Source: Chitinophaga cymbidii (lineage in GTDB: Bacteria; Bacteroidota; Bacteroidia; Chitinophagales; Chitinophagaceae). Taken from it: a DNA stretch of 64,000 bases. The DNA lies in assembly GCF_007992715.1 (NCBI RefSeq), contig NZ_BKAU01000001.1, positions 806,001 to 870,000 on the forward strand, written 5' to 3'. Of the stretch, positions 17,173-25,439 are shown piece by piece. Below the pieces are notes generated by a model. It searched no databases and was not told the origin of the DNA. It saw only the letters and a list, made by a program, of their open reading frames with translations. Numbering within the stretch: position 1 is the stretch's first letter; each line of letters starts with the position of its first letter. Both the position numbers and the translations under genes were made by a program.

Positions 17173-17247
17173 ATTACTCAAAGAGTAAAGGAACTGGTTG
17201 CCCACAATACCGTAATTGTGGAATGCACTCATCGAAGTGCATTTTTT
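17173..17247 (+). ncRNA. Candidate ~75-nt small RNA with three consecutive hairpins
   Basis: After the -7 element come three perfect stems in a row: TTACTC-AAA-GAGTAA (17174-17188), CCACAAT-N6-ATTGTGG (17202-17221) and AATGCACT-N6-AGTGCATT (17222-17243), the last running into six T (17242-17247). That is the arrangement of a compact independent transcript with an intrinsic terminator. It lies between the AztD-like gene and the 3' end of the AT-rich two-gene cassette on the other strand. It is not a tRNA and matches no RNA family I recognise. It could alternatively be the 3' untranslated region of the AztD-like gene. Confidence 0.5.
17222..17247 (+). terminator. Rho-independent terminator of the candidate small RNA
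   Basis: 8-bp stem AATGCACT (17222-17229) / AGTGCATT (17236-17243), loop CATCGA, six T to 17247. The reverse strand has no T tract, so it acts on + strand transcripts. Confidence 0.8.
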
Positions 17248-17255
17248 ATTTTATA

Positions 17256-17744
17256 TCATCTTCTGAAGGCATTGTATCTTTTTCTATATCTCTGTTTTTC
17301 AAATTCGTCGATACAAAAAGCAGTTACTACCAGCAAATCAGGTTGCACTGGTTTCAAAATTACTATAAAGCTCCCTTCTTCATACCAGAAATGGTACTTC
17401 AATACCCCTTTCTCATCGGCATATTCGAAATATTTAACTTTTGGAGAAGTATGATTAACCAGAATTTGCTTCACCCAATGTATCCTGTTTGCCCTTTCAT
17501 GATCGAATTCACGCCTTCCTGTATACTTGCTCTCTCTTGTAATAAGGTGCACAAAAGTTTCTGGCATGCCCCGAAAATTCTTATGCCATGATTGCTCCAT
17601 AATCACCTTTACATTGCAGTCTTTAATTTTAAAAGGACTATGCACAAAGTCATCCATAAAACAGCCCAGCATCTCCTGTAGCTGTTCTTCGGTAGGCATC
17701 AATCCCAGATCATCAAATAATACTTCCAGATTATCCAATGCCAT
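17256..17744 (-). CDS. Unidentified protein, possible BECR-fold (RelE/EndoU-like) nuclease relative
   Basis: 162 aa, not recognised as a named family. The N-terminal half is acidic (MALDNLEVLFDDLGLMPTEE). The C-terminal half runs FDHERANRIHWVKQILVN, then YHFWYEEGSFIVILKP, then DLLVVTAFCID. This His-x-x-Arg helix followed by strands ending in 'vvTAF' resembles phage polyvalent/BECR-fold nuclease domains, but the match is only by pattern. The start lies 3 bases after the stop of the DUF3800 gene, so the pair is translated from one message. Both genes are far more AT-rich than their neighbours, which suggests lateral transfer. A defence or toxin role is speculative. Confidence 0.6.
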   Translation of the reverse strand: MALDNLEVLFDDLGLMPTEEQLQEMLGCFMDDFVHSPFKIKDCNVKVIMEQSWHKNFRGMPETFVHLITRESKYTGRREFDHERANRIHWVKQILVNHTSPKVKYFEYADEKGVLKYHFWYEEGSFIVILKPVQPDLLVVTAFCIDEFEKQRYRKRYNAFRR

Positions 17745-17747
17745 GGG

Positions 17748-18449
17748 TTATGAGGATTGTTTGGGCTGATGATCAAAAATGTTAAACTTGGTTTCCCAGG
17801 GCTCTGTCCCCTCATTTAGTGAATAACCTGATTTAGCTTCCAAATATTCCACTAGTTGCACCTTTGCTTTGTTTGCACCTTCTTTACTATGCAGTCCCCT
17901 GTTTTTAAATGTAACTGCGCCGATAAACAAATCTGTCAATTGCAACAAAACATTCTCATCGGAATGAATATGCTGGAAAGAAACAAAAGGAGAATTCCCT
18001 TTATATTTGTTGGCCAAAACTTCTTCGATCTTTTTTAGCTTCTCCTTTCCTCTTGTGTCTTTTATATCCAAATAAACCTTGTATTGGCTATCCGGATGAT
18101 TTGTAGCAGAGTGTAACAGAAAATAAATAAGCTTATAATAAAAGTTATCGTGACTTCCCTGGTTGAATTCATCATGCCGGAGTCTTTTCTTGTATTTGAC
18201 AAGAATACACCTGAAGTCGATCTCCCCCGCAAAGAAATAGTCAATTAATGCTTTATACAGCGGCATGCGGGAGAAAGAAACACTATTCCACTTGATCTCA
18301 GTCGGGTTTTTGAAATCCAGCTTTATTTGTTTGATTCTTTCCTTCATCGCATGATAATGCTCCGCGTTTATTTTGACATAACCGATGCACATTACAGGCA
18401 TTCCATCATGCTCCAGGTGGCAGCTTTCGTCTATGTAAAGATTGTACAT
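17748..18449 (-). CDS. DUF3800 domain protein
   Basis: 233 aa. MYNLYIDESCHLEHDG is the family's opening (YIDES with the conserved acidic pair). EIKWNSVSF (about 51-59) and the late block ENVLLQLTDLFIGAVTFKN (about 167-185) complete the DUF3800 pattern. The fold is thought to be RNase H-like, with the Asp/Glu positions in the first strand and the final 'Q..D' as candidate metal ligands. DUF3800 genes are frequent in mobile and defence-gene neighbourhoods and have no established biochemistry. First gene of a two-gene AT-rich cassette; a clean -7 element lies 33 bases upstream. Confidence 0.8.
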   Translation of the reverse strand: MYNLYIDESCHLEHDGMPVMCIGYVKINAEHYHAMKERIKQIKLDFKNPTEIKWNSVSFSRMPLYKALIDYFFAGEIDFRCILVKYKKRLRHDEFNQGSHDNFYYKLIYFLLHSATNHPDSQYKVYLDIKDTRGKEKLKKIEEVLANKYKGNSPFVSFQHIHSDENVLLQLTDLFIGAVTFKNRGLHSKEGANKAKVQLVEYLEAKSGYSLNEGTEPWETKFNIFDHQPKQSS

Positions 18450-18481
18450 TGTGTTCCTGATATCGGTGCTAACAATACGTT

Positions 18482-18489
18482 CAAATGTA
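18482..18489 (-). promoter_or_regulatory. -7 element of the DUF3800 cassette
   Basis: Reads TACATTTG on the minus strand, 33 bases before the ATG. Confidence 0.55.
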
Positions 18490-18519
18490 ATTACTTCTAT
18501 TCAAATTTCAATATGCCCC

Positions 18520-18553
18520 AAAAAACAGAAAAGCTACCATAATGGCAGCTTTT
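18520..18553 (-). terminator. Rho-independent terminator of the TonB receptor operon
   Basis: Minus-strand stem of 11 pairs (AAAAGCTGCCA / TGGTAGCTTTT, one G-T pair) at 18529-18553 with loop TTA, followed by six T (18520-18525). Confidence 0.88.
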
Positions 18554-18575
18554 CCAGATATGCTTAACTATCCTC

Positions 18576-19151
18576 CTACTTTATCTCCAACGGAAACTCC
18601 GTCAACACATCCGTACTGCCCGGCGCATAAGTACCGTCCTTGTTACCCGGTTGATGCCTTACCACTACCCGCAGAAAACCCGTGAATGCGGTTTTGGTAG
18701 CCATCGTAATGTCCAGACCCACCGGCAGGTTATTCTCATCCTTATCCTGCGGCGTCACCGTTGCTACGTTCGTCAGGGAATCCGCTACAGAAGCACCGGG
18801 ATTGGTGAAAAAGAGATGGAAGACGCGATGTTCCGCACCTTCTTCTTCAATCTCGTTGGTAACAGTGTCCGCCGGGTTCTTGCGTTCGTCGAACAGCTCG
18901 GTGGTAACGTTGTAGGTGGTATTTGCTTTCAGGCTGACGGGATCGATCACGGGATTGGTACCGCCGGCGCCGTCCATGTCTTTCCAGTTGGCCACCACTT
19001 TGTCTGCCGCATTGGCGGCGTTGGTGAAGGTGAGCTTCAGCGTGGTGATCTCCTCATTGGCGTTTTCTGTAGGCGTTTCGTTCTTCTCTTTTTTGCAGGC
19101 GGCAAACAACAGCGTCATACCAGCGGCAAATACAAAAAATTTAGTTGTCAT
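18576..19151 (-). CDS. Lipoprotein of the ZnuD-like receptor operon
   Basis: 191 aa. Signal MTTKFFVFAAGMTLLFAAC with the lipobox Cys at 19, then an acidic linker (KKEKNETPTENANEE) and one beta-rich domain. Strand-like stretches include ITTLKLTFTNAANAADKVVA and HRVFHLFFTNPGASVADSL. I do not recognise a named domain. Lipoproteins of this size directly downstream of ZnuD-type receptors recur in Bacteroidota, so a surface or periplasmic partner of the receptor is likely. It starts 21 bases after the receptor stop and is followed by a strong terminator; last gene of a three-gene operon. Confidence 0.75.
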   Translation of the reverse strand: MTTKFFVFAAGMTLLFAACKKEKNETPTENANEEITTLKLTFTNAANAADKVVANWKDMDGAGGTNPVIDPVSLKANTTYNVTTELFDERKNPADTVTNEIEEEGAEHRVFHLFFTNPGASVADSLTNVATVTPQDKDENNLPVGLDITMATKTAFTGFLRVVVRHQPGNKDGTYAPGSTDVLTEFPLEIK

Positions 19152-19172
19152 GTTAGTTCGATTGTTGAGTGT

Positions 19173-21527
19173 TTAAGATTTGGTTTTCCCGAATTGCAGC
19201 GGCAGCTTCAATTTCAGGTACACATTGGTTCCCGGCTCGTCCGCGAAGTAGCGGAAGAAATTCATGTAATCGCGGTAACGTGTGTTCAGGAGGTTACCGG
19301 CGCCGATGATCACAGACAGCGGCTGTTGGCCGATCTGCAAGGTGGAGCCGGCTTCCAGGTTCAGCAGGTTGTAGCCCGCGGGCGGCGCCATGAGATCCTG
19401 GCCGCGGGGGTCCGACTTATCCGTCAGGTTCGCGGGCGTGCGCGTTTGTTTCAGTACATTACTAACGCTAACGGATATATAATTTTCCTTCAGCCGTTTT
19501 GTATTCCCCGGGAAAAATGTCAGCTCGTGCTCAAAGCGGTCAGACGGCATAGCGATGAGCCAGTCGTTGTCCGATTCGTTCCAGGCGCGCAGGATCGAAG
19601 CTTTTGTGCTGAGCTGCCATTTGGGAAGAAAGTGCCAGCGCAACTGTGCATCCATTCCCTTCATGCTTACGTCCGATTGCCGGTAGTACGTGTAAGGGAA
19701 AGCGCCGCGGATCGTGGTCACGATGCTGTCCGTCGGCTGCTGGAAGATGAAGTTGCGGATGTAGTTGTAATACAGGTTCACGTCTGCTTCCAGGCGGTCG
19801 CTGATATCGTAGTGCAGGGAGGCGTTGAATTTGGAAGCGACCTCCGGATCAAGGTACGGATCGCCGTCCACATACACCGCCGCGCCATGGTGCAGGCCGG
19901 AAGCGTACAGCTCATTCACCGCGGCGGCGCGCCATGCGCGCGCTGCGTTCAGGGATACATGAAAATGATCGAGGATGCGGTATTGCGCGCCGATGGAACC
20001 CGAGAAACTGGAAAAATCCTGCTCCGGATAGTGCACTTCGCCAAGGTTGTCACCAAGATTGTAATAATCCTTGTGATCATACCGGATGCCGCCTTCCACC
20101 AGCCATTTATTATCCGCGCTTTCCCATTTCTCCGTCCAGAAAGCGCCCCATTGCAGGCTTTCATAGTTGGGGATGAAAAGACGGCGTTTGTAGCTGTTCT
20201 CCTGGTACATGCCCGTAACGCCCACCGTTCCGCGGAAACCTTTCCAGGTATGATGGTCCCACACCAGCTCACCATTGTACGTGGTGAGGTTCAGGTTCAT
20301 CTGGTTAACGGAGAGCGCGGAGCTGCGGTCCAGCTCATCGCGGTAGTTAAACTGCCGGGCCAGCACGAGGTTGAGCCGGCCGGCTTTGCCGGTGTTCAGA
20401 AAACTTTTGATCTTGAACAGCTCGTGCTCGATGTGCTGGTAGGGCCGGTCGATCTTGTAGCTGAACCCTTCGGTATATTCCGGTAACGGTCTTTGCTGTT
20501 TGATGACCTCTTCGAGGTCGCCGCGGTTGCCGATATGCGAGCCTTCAAATACGCCGAGGCTGGTATTGAACTGGCTGTAGAACAGCTCCACACCGTAGTT
20601 GGGCCGTTTCCATCCGACGGCTGCGGAGAAATTGAATTCTTCCACGCCGGTATTGTCCAGCCAGTAATCCGGCGTACGGGTGTTGCCGCCCTTGCGCAAC
20701 GTTCCCTGCAGGCGCCAGCTCAGGCCGGGCACCTTCGGCACTTGCTGTTCGAGGATGGCGGACAGCGCGCCGAGGCGGTTATTGGAAAAGCCGGCGATGT
20801 TCACCTCCCCGCCGAGGCCCGGTTCTACGGGCAGCGGCTTCGGCTCCGCCAGCACTACGCCGCCGATGGCATCACCGCCGTAGCGGAGCGAGCCCGCGCC
20901 TTTTATCACCACCAGCTTATTGGCAAGAAAAGGATCTACTTCGGGCGCATGCTCACTGCCCCACTGCTGGCCTTCCTGGCGGATGCCGTTGTTGAGGATG
21001 AGCACGCGGTTGCTGTGGAGGCCGTTGATCACGGGTTTGGAAACATTCGGCCCGGTGGTCATGGTGGTAACGCCGTTCACCCGCTTGAGCGATTCGCCGA
21101 GGGTGAGGCCGCGCGTTTTGTCCAGCTCCCGGCCACTCAGCGTTTCCACGGGCGCGGTGGTCACTTCCTTGGCGGCGTGCCCCGTCACTGCTACTTCCTG
21201 CAATTGCGTGATGCTATGCGGCAGGGCAATATTGCGGCGCTCGTCCGCGCTTACCTGCCAGGCGATCTCTACGGGCACGCAGCCCACGTGGCTGATGCGG
21301 ACCGTATATGCACCGGGACAAAGCCCTTCCAGCGAATAAGCGCCTTTCGCATCGCTTTCCACGGCCAGCCCGGTTTCCTTTACCGTAATGCTGGCGCCGG
21401 AGAGCGGCTGCTTCGTGTCTGTATCTGTAATGGTACCACTTAAACGAATGGTACATTGTGCACTGGCGGATGCTACCAGCAATAGCTGCAGCAACGCCCC
21501 TGTCAGCGCAATTTTCCTGATCATCAT
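19173..21527 (-). CDS. TonB-dependent receptor, ZnuD-like (probable zinc uptake)
   Basis: 784 aa. Signal peptide to about residue 23, then a carboxypeptidase-regulatory-like domain (about 27-110; LSGTITDTDTKQPLSGASIT). The plug (about 118-235) contains VNGLHSNRVLILNNGIRQEG style segments and GSLRYGGDAIGGVV. A 22-strand barrel completes the protein, ending LKLKLPLQFGKTKS. The extracellular segment ELYASGLHHGAAVYVDGDPY followed by LDPE matches the ZnuD pattern 'NEL..nG.HHatg....GdP.L.PE', which points to zinc. The operon promoter carries the TGCAAC-N3-GTTGCA palindrome. Middle gene of three; 41 bases after the small His/Cys-rich gene. Confidence 0.85.
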   Translation of the reverse strand: MMIRKIALTGALLQLLLVASASAQCTIRLSGTITDTDTKQPLSGASITVKETGLAVESDAKGAYSLEGLCPGAYTVRISHVGCVPVEIAWQVSADERRNIALPHSITQLQEVAVTGHAAKEVTTAPVETLSGRELDKTRGLTLGESLKRVNGVTTMTTGPNVSKPVINGLHSNRVLILNNGIRQEGQQWGSEHAPEVDPFLANKLVVIKGAGSLRYGGDAIGGVVLAEPKPLPVEPGLGGEVNIAGFSNNRLGALSAILEQQVPKVPGLSWRLQGTLRKGGNTRTPDYWLDNTGVEEFNFSAAVGWKRPNYGVELFYSQFNTSLGVFEGSHIGNRGDLEEVIKQQRPLPEYTEGFSYKIDRPYQHIEHELFKIKSFLNTGKAGRLNLVLARQFNYRDELDRSSALSVNQMNLNLTTYNGELVWDHHTWKGFRGTVGVTGMYQENSYKRRLFIPNYESLQWGAFWTEKWESADNKWLVEGGIRYDHKDYYNLGDNLGEVHYPEQDFSSFSGSIGAQYRILDHFHVSLNAARAWRAAAVNELYASGLHHGAAVYVDGDPYLDPEVASKFNASLHYDISDRLEADVNLYYNYIRNFIFQQPTDSIVTTIRGAFPYTYYRQSDVSMKGMDAQLRWHFLPKWQLSTKASILRAWNESDNDWLIAMPSDRFEHELTFFPGNTKRLKENYISVSVSNVLKQTRTPANLTDKSDPRGQDLMAPPAGYNLLNLEAGSTLQIGQQPLSVIIGAGNLLNTRYRDYMNFFRYFADEPGTNVYLKLKLPLQFGKTKS

Positions 21528-21568
21528 GATGTATGCGAATGAATAAGATAAATGTATCCTGTAGAAAG

Positions 21569-21907
21569 TCAGACGGATACGTGCGGGGGAGCGCGGAGGG
21601 AAAAGTAATACGGCGGGTATTGATAAGTGTGCGCCGGCAGTTCCTGCATCAGCGTTTCGTAAACATACGGTGCGGAGGGAAGACCGGTCACAGGTGCATC
21701 TACATAAGCCTCAACGGCCCAGTGCAGCCATTCACAGTGCTGGTGTTGGGTGGAAAGGGTGAGCCCGCTGGTGGCTGCGGTCCGGCAGGTTTCATCCTGC
21801 GTGTCCTCATGCCCCACGAAATGGTGCAGGTAATCCCTGGGCGTAATGTAGATACAGAACACGCCCAGCAGGATGACAGCCCCTATTTTCTGAAAAAGCT
21901 TCTTCAC
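21569..21907 (-). CDS. Small His/Cys-rich membrane or periplasmic protein, first gene of the receptor operon
   Basis: 112 aa, starting at a GTG (21907-21905); no in-frame ATG lies between the promoter and the hydrophobic segment. MKKLFQKIGAVILLGVFCIY (initiator read as Met) is a single membrane or signal segment. It is followed by DYLHHFVGHEDTQDETC and HQHCEWLHWAVEAYVD, a cluster of seven His and two Cys suited to metal binding, and a Pro/Tyr-rich tail. Small proteins of this form precede ZnuD-like receptors in related genomes (recollection, not checked). The promoter -7 element lies 19 bases upstream. Confidence 0.65.
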   Translation of the reverse strand: MKKLFQKIGAVILLGVFCIYITPRDYLHHFVGHEDTQDETCRTAATSGLTLSTQHQHCEWLHWAVEAYVDAPVTGLPSAPYVYETLMQELPAHTYQYPPYYFSLRAPPHVSV

Positions 21908-21925
21908 CAGCGAGAGTTGTAGCGG

Positions 21926-21963
21926 CAAAGATACGCAAAATACGCGAATGCAACGGAGTTGCA
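21926..21963 (-). promoter_or_regulatory. Promoter and zinc-type operator of the receptor operon
   Basis: On the minus strand, TATCTTTG (21933-21926) is the -7 element. A perfect palindrome TGCAAC-N3-GTTGCA (21949-21963) has its proximal TTG 20 bases upstream, so it covers the -33 region. This is the same 6-3-6 site as at 15820-15834. Confidence 0.7.
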
Positions 21964-21990
21964 CTGTTTTTAAGGCGCTTTTAAGGCGTT

Positions 21991-23571
21991 TTAGCGCACT
22001 TTCAGCATCGTCCGCACCTGTTGCGTAACGCCGTTCTGGAAACGGCAGTAATACACCCCGTTCGGCAGTATTTCCGCGTCGAAGGGAACGGTGTAAGTGC
22101 CGGCGGCATGATCGCTGTCCGCCAGCGTACGCATGAGGCGGCCCATGGTGTCGAATACCTGTATCAGGGTGTGACCGCCGCGGGTGGTGTAGGATACCAC
22201 CGTTTTGGTAGTGAATGGATTGGGGTAGTTGGTGATGAGGTTGACGCCTTCGTCTACCCCGGGAACATTGGTCACCACCCCGCAGGCCAGCCCGTTCACC
22301 AGCGGCAGGCTCTGGTAATTGTTGAGCAGGATGGAGTTCAGGTCCGCCGAGGGCACGCAGAACCACTGCTCTAACAGTGAGGCATATACGGAGCGGAAGT
22401 CGTATTGCATGGGAATGTTGTCATTCACGGAAGCGGCGTCCGGCATGGTGGGCGTAGCGCCGAGCACCTGCTGGTTCACATAGTCGCCGAACACGATCAT
22501 CGGGGCGGAAGCGCCATGGTCCGTGCCCATACTGCCGTTGGATTTGATACGGCGGCCAAATTCGGAGAAGGTCATCCCTACCACGCGCTGCGATTTCTTC
22601 AATCCTTTCAGATCGTCCATGAACGCTTTTACGGCGGAAGACACACGGCCCAGCAGGTTCGCGTGATCGCCGGTGGTGGTATCGCCGCTATTGGTCTGGT
22701 TCGCATGCGTATCGAAACCGCCGATGCTCACCATGTACAGGCGTGTTTTCAGTCCACCTGCCACCAGGCGTGCTACGATCTTCAGCTGTTCGGCAAGACT
22801 GTTGTTCGCGGGATAAGGTCCCTGGTTGGTCACGCGCGCTGCGGCTACTTTGATGGCGTCCGCGAATTTATTGGTCTGTTGCTGGATGAGGCGGATGTAT
22901 TTCAGCTCCTTGCCCGCGCGGGTGTTGGGCACGGGATCTTCCACGCCGTTGAGCAGGTTGTAAAAATCCGTGGCGCTGGTCACGGCCATACCCATGTTGG
23001 TTGCGGGGCCCTGGAAAGCCGGTGAAACGATGGAGCCGATCTGGATGGCGAGCGGATCGGGCATGTCCGCATTCGGATAATTGACCGGGTAGTTGGGATA
23101 TTCGTAATTCAGGTAACGCCCGCCCCAGCCCGTAGGCAGCACCTGGTTGGCGTCGGAGCCGGTGAGCCAGATATCCGTGGCGCGGAAATGCGAATAGTTG
23201 GGAGAAGGATAACCGACGCTGTGCAGGACGGTCACATGGCCTTCGTCGTACATCTGCTGGATGCCGGTCATAGAAGGATGCAGGCCGGTCTTTGTCTGAC
23301 CCGCGAGACGCAGCACCCGTCCTTCCGGAATGGCGATATTGCTGCGGGCGGCCTGGTAGTTAGCGTACTGGTCCAGCGGAATGACCATGTTCAGGCCGTC
23401 ATTGCCACCGTTCAACTGGATCATCACCAGCACATGATCATTGTCCGTCGCCGCGCCTTCCAATGCGGCGAGCAGCGGGGACGCACCGAATGCCTTCACC
23501 GAGAAGCCGTTGATGAAAGACGGCAGGATGGCGGCCGGAGCAGTATATTTGAGGAAATCTCTACGTTTCAT
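21991..23571 (-). CDS. DUF1501 protein with a T9SS C-terminal sorting domain
   Basis: 526 aa. It opens MKRRDFLKYTAPAAILPSF, a Tat-like RRDFLK signal. The DUF1501 domain (about 45-430) belongs to the alkaline-phosphatase/sulfatase-like fold; it has QLNGGNDGLNMVIPLDQYA, SIGGFDTHANQ and FSEFGRRIKSNGSMGTDHGA with likely metal ligands. The last ~75 residues (from NLITNYPNPF through GRLMRTL to PNGVYYCRF and the basic end KVR) are a type A T9SS sorting domain, which targets the protein to the surface. It follows the DUF1800 gene by 19 bases; the two families are regularly paired and of unknown function. Confidence 0.9.
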   Translation of the reverse strand: MKRRDFLKYTAPAAILPSFINGFSVKAFGASPLLAALEGAATDNDHVLVMIQLNGGNDGLNMVIPLDQYANYQAARSNIAIPEGRVLRLAGQTKTGLHPSMTGIQQMYDEGHVTVLHSVGYPSPNYSHFRATDIWLTGSDANQVLPTGWGGRYLNYEYPNYPVNYPNADMPDPLAIQIGSIVSPAFQGPATNMGMAVTSATDFYNLLNGVEDPVPNTRAGKELKYIRLIQQQTNKFADAIKVAAARVTNQGPYPANNSLAEQLKIVARLVAGGLKTRLYMVSIGGFDTHANQTNSGDTTTGDHANLLGRVSSAVKAFMDDLKGLKKSQRVVGMTFSEFGRRIKSNGSMGTDHGASAPMIVFGDYVNQQVLGATPTMPDAASVNDNIPMQYDFRSVYASLLEQWFCVPSADLNSILLNNYQSLPLVNGLACGVVTNVPGVDEGVNLITNYPNPFTTKTVVSYTTRGGHTLIQVFDTMGRLMRTLADSDHAAGTYTVPFDAEILPNGVYYCRFQNGVTQQVRTMLKVR

Positions 23572-23590
23572 AAATAGGTTTTCAATATGA

Positions 23591-25246
23591 TCAGGCTAAA
23601 TGATATTCAGAGAGGTTCATGATGTATTTGTACATTTCCCGCAGATGCGTCAGCACAATGTTCCTGTTCATCATGTTCGACGTATCCGCCTTGTAGGCGT
23701 TCCAGGCATTGGTCCAGTAATAATCCTGCTCCTGCCCCTGCAGCAATATCTTGTCTTTCAGGAAAGTCTTTGTAGTATCTGAAACATCCATCCGGTAGAG
23801 TATGTCCAGCGAATCGCTCACGAGCGCCACGGGGTCCTGGGGCGCGGGCAGCTGATCGGCGAACAGGATCGGATCGATGAGCAGCGTTTGCCCGTTGCGG
23901 GTGTAGCCGGTGGTGATCATCTGGTCTACCAGCATGTTGCGTTTGGGCAGCGTGTCCGTATTGATCCACAGCTCATGGAACTGCGGCGCGAGATAGTAAG
24001 CGTCCCATCCGGAAACGCCGGGAGGATCGCCGATGTTCTGTTGCTGTGTGCTGGCGGCTGCCTGCAGCGCGCTCCACTGGCCGTATGCGGCGGGATAGTC
24101 CACCGCCTGCGCCATCGGTACGCCAAACTCACGGCAAAGGCCCACGGTGAAGTCAACCGGACTTTTGATCAGGCAGGACATGTTCAGCGGATCGTAGAAG
24201 TGCTCGCTTTTGAACAGGGCTTCCAGCAAAGGTTTGATCTCGTAGTTATTGCTTCTGAAAATTTCCGCCAGCGGCGTGATCACATTGGCTTCGGCGGCGG
24301 CGTCTATTTCATAGTAGATGAAGAACTGGTAAAATTTACGGCAGATGAATTTCGCCACTTCTTCCTGCAGGAAGATGATGCCGAGCATGTCGTCCAGCTC
24401 CGTAGTGCCCATTGTGCCGGTCTTTCCCGTGATCACTTTGTTGGAGAACCAGCTGGAAAATTGCTTGTTCTCGATGTCGTGCATCGTGGGATCGAAGTAA
24501 GAGCTGATGTTGACCTTATCGATGCGGTAACCTGTCAGCACCCTTGCGCCCGCGCGCACATCTTCTTCCGTGTATTGGGAATCAGGCCCTTTGCCGCAGG
24601 TGAACAGCTCCATCAGCTCGCGGGAATAGTTTTCGTCCGCGGCGGACTTTTCATTGAGATAACCGTTGAGATACACCAGCATGGCGGGGTCGAGCGTTAC
24701 GGCTTTCGCCAGCGCCTTGAAATTGCCGTAGGCGTGTTCGCGCAGCATGGCGTTATGCTTGTACATAAAACGCGCATCCTTGATGGTCTGCGTTTCGGTA
24801 GCGAAGTGGTTGTGCCAGAAGAGCACCAGCTTTTCGTGCATAGTCCGTTCCTGGTTGATCATCAGTCCGGTCCACCAGGCTTTGTAGGAAGCGCGGCGTT
24901 TGTCGTTCAGCTCTTCATCGCCTTCCGGCGCGAGCACCCAGGGCGCTCCGGCGGCTACGCCGGTAGGGTCCATATAGCCGCCTACGTTATAATTGTTCAC
25001 GGGAGGCGCGGGCACCACTGCATTGGGTTGCAGCAAGGCATCCACCGCGGCGTCCATCGTCATGGCTTCAAAATGTTTGATATCCGCCGGCTTCGCACCG
25101 AACATGGCGCGCTTGAGCAAATGCACGACCTGTGCTTTACCCCAGTCGCCCGTATAGGCGCTGATGCCTGTATCGGTACGGCCATAGGTCACTTTCACCG
25201 TCTTTTTACGGGAAGGGGCTAGTGTTAAGAAGTCTCTACGATCCAT
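23591..25246 (-). CDS. DUF1800 protein, partner of the DUF1501 protein
   Basis: 551 aa. It begins MDRRDFLTLAP; there is a twin-Arg motif but a poor hydrophobic segment. The DUF1800 domain spans nearly the whole length: VHLLKRAMFGAKPADIKHFE, then MLREHAYGNFKALAKAVTLD and DENYSRELMELFTCGKG (the family's core 'NE..AREllELhtlG' region), FICRKFYQFFIY, and GDPPGVSGWDAYYLAP near 410. The family is helical, secreted and functionally undescribed. No T9SS domain here; the partner carries it. First gene of the two-gene unit. Confidence 0.88.
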   Translation of the reverse strand: MDRRDFLTLAPSRKKTVKVTYGRTDTGISAYTGDWGKAQVVHLLKRAMFGAKPADIKHFEAMTMDAAVDALLQPNAVVPAPPVNNYNVGGYMDPTGVAAGAPWVLAPEGDEELNDKRRASYKAWWTGLMINQERTMHEKLVLFWHNHFATETQTIKDARFMYKHNAMLREHAYGNFKALAKAVTLDPAMLVYLNGYLNEKSAADENYSRELMELFTCGKGPDSQYTEEDVRAGARVLTGYRIDKVNISSYFDPTMHDIENKQFSSWFSNKVITGKTGTMGTTELDDMLGIIFLQEEVAKFICRKFYQFFIYYEIDAAAEANVITPLAEIFRSNNYEIKPLLEALFKSEHFYDPLNMSCLIKSPVDFTVGLCREFGVPMAQAVDYPAAYGQWSALQAAASTQQQNIGDPPGVSGWDAYYLAPQFHELWINTDTLPKRNMLVDQMITTGYTRNGQTLLIDPILFADQLPAPQDPVALVSDSLDILYRMDVSDTTKTFLKDKILLQGQEQDYYWTNAWNAYKADTSNMMNRNIVLTHLREMYKYIMNLSEYHLA

Positions 25247-25299
25247 CTGTGATACGGTTATGACTTTAAAGTTTTTTTAAGCTCTTACCTGGTTGATAT

Positions 25300-25307
25300 C
25301 AAACATA
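25300..25307 (-). promoter_or_regulatory. -7 element of the DUF1800-DUF1501 unit
   Basis: TATGTTTG on the minus strand, 54 bases upstream of the DUF1800 start. It falls in the 247-bp gap after the terminator of the preceding operon; no gene is seen in that gap. Confidence 0.5.
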
Positions 25308-25439
25308 GCGATAGCGTTTACAGGGCATAAGTCAGGCAATAGCCGGTTTTCCGGAAGCAAATTAACAAAAAGTTTAATTCATTCATATTATTTTATATGA
25401 AATATCGTTAGCCGGGGAGGTATAAGGGGTTATGTCATG

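Noticed and set aside
17116..17454. 112-codon + strand frame over the small RNA and the cassette's second gene
   Set aside because: Antisense to a better supported gene, composition unlike a real protein, and it starts upstream of the -7 element and terminator at 17159-17247.
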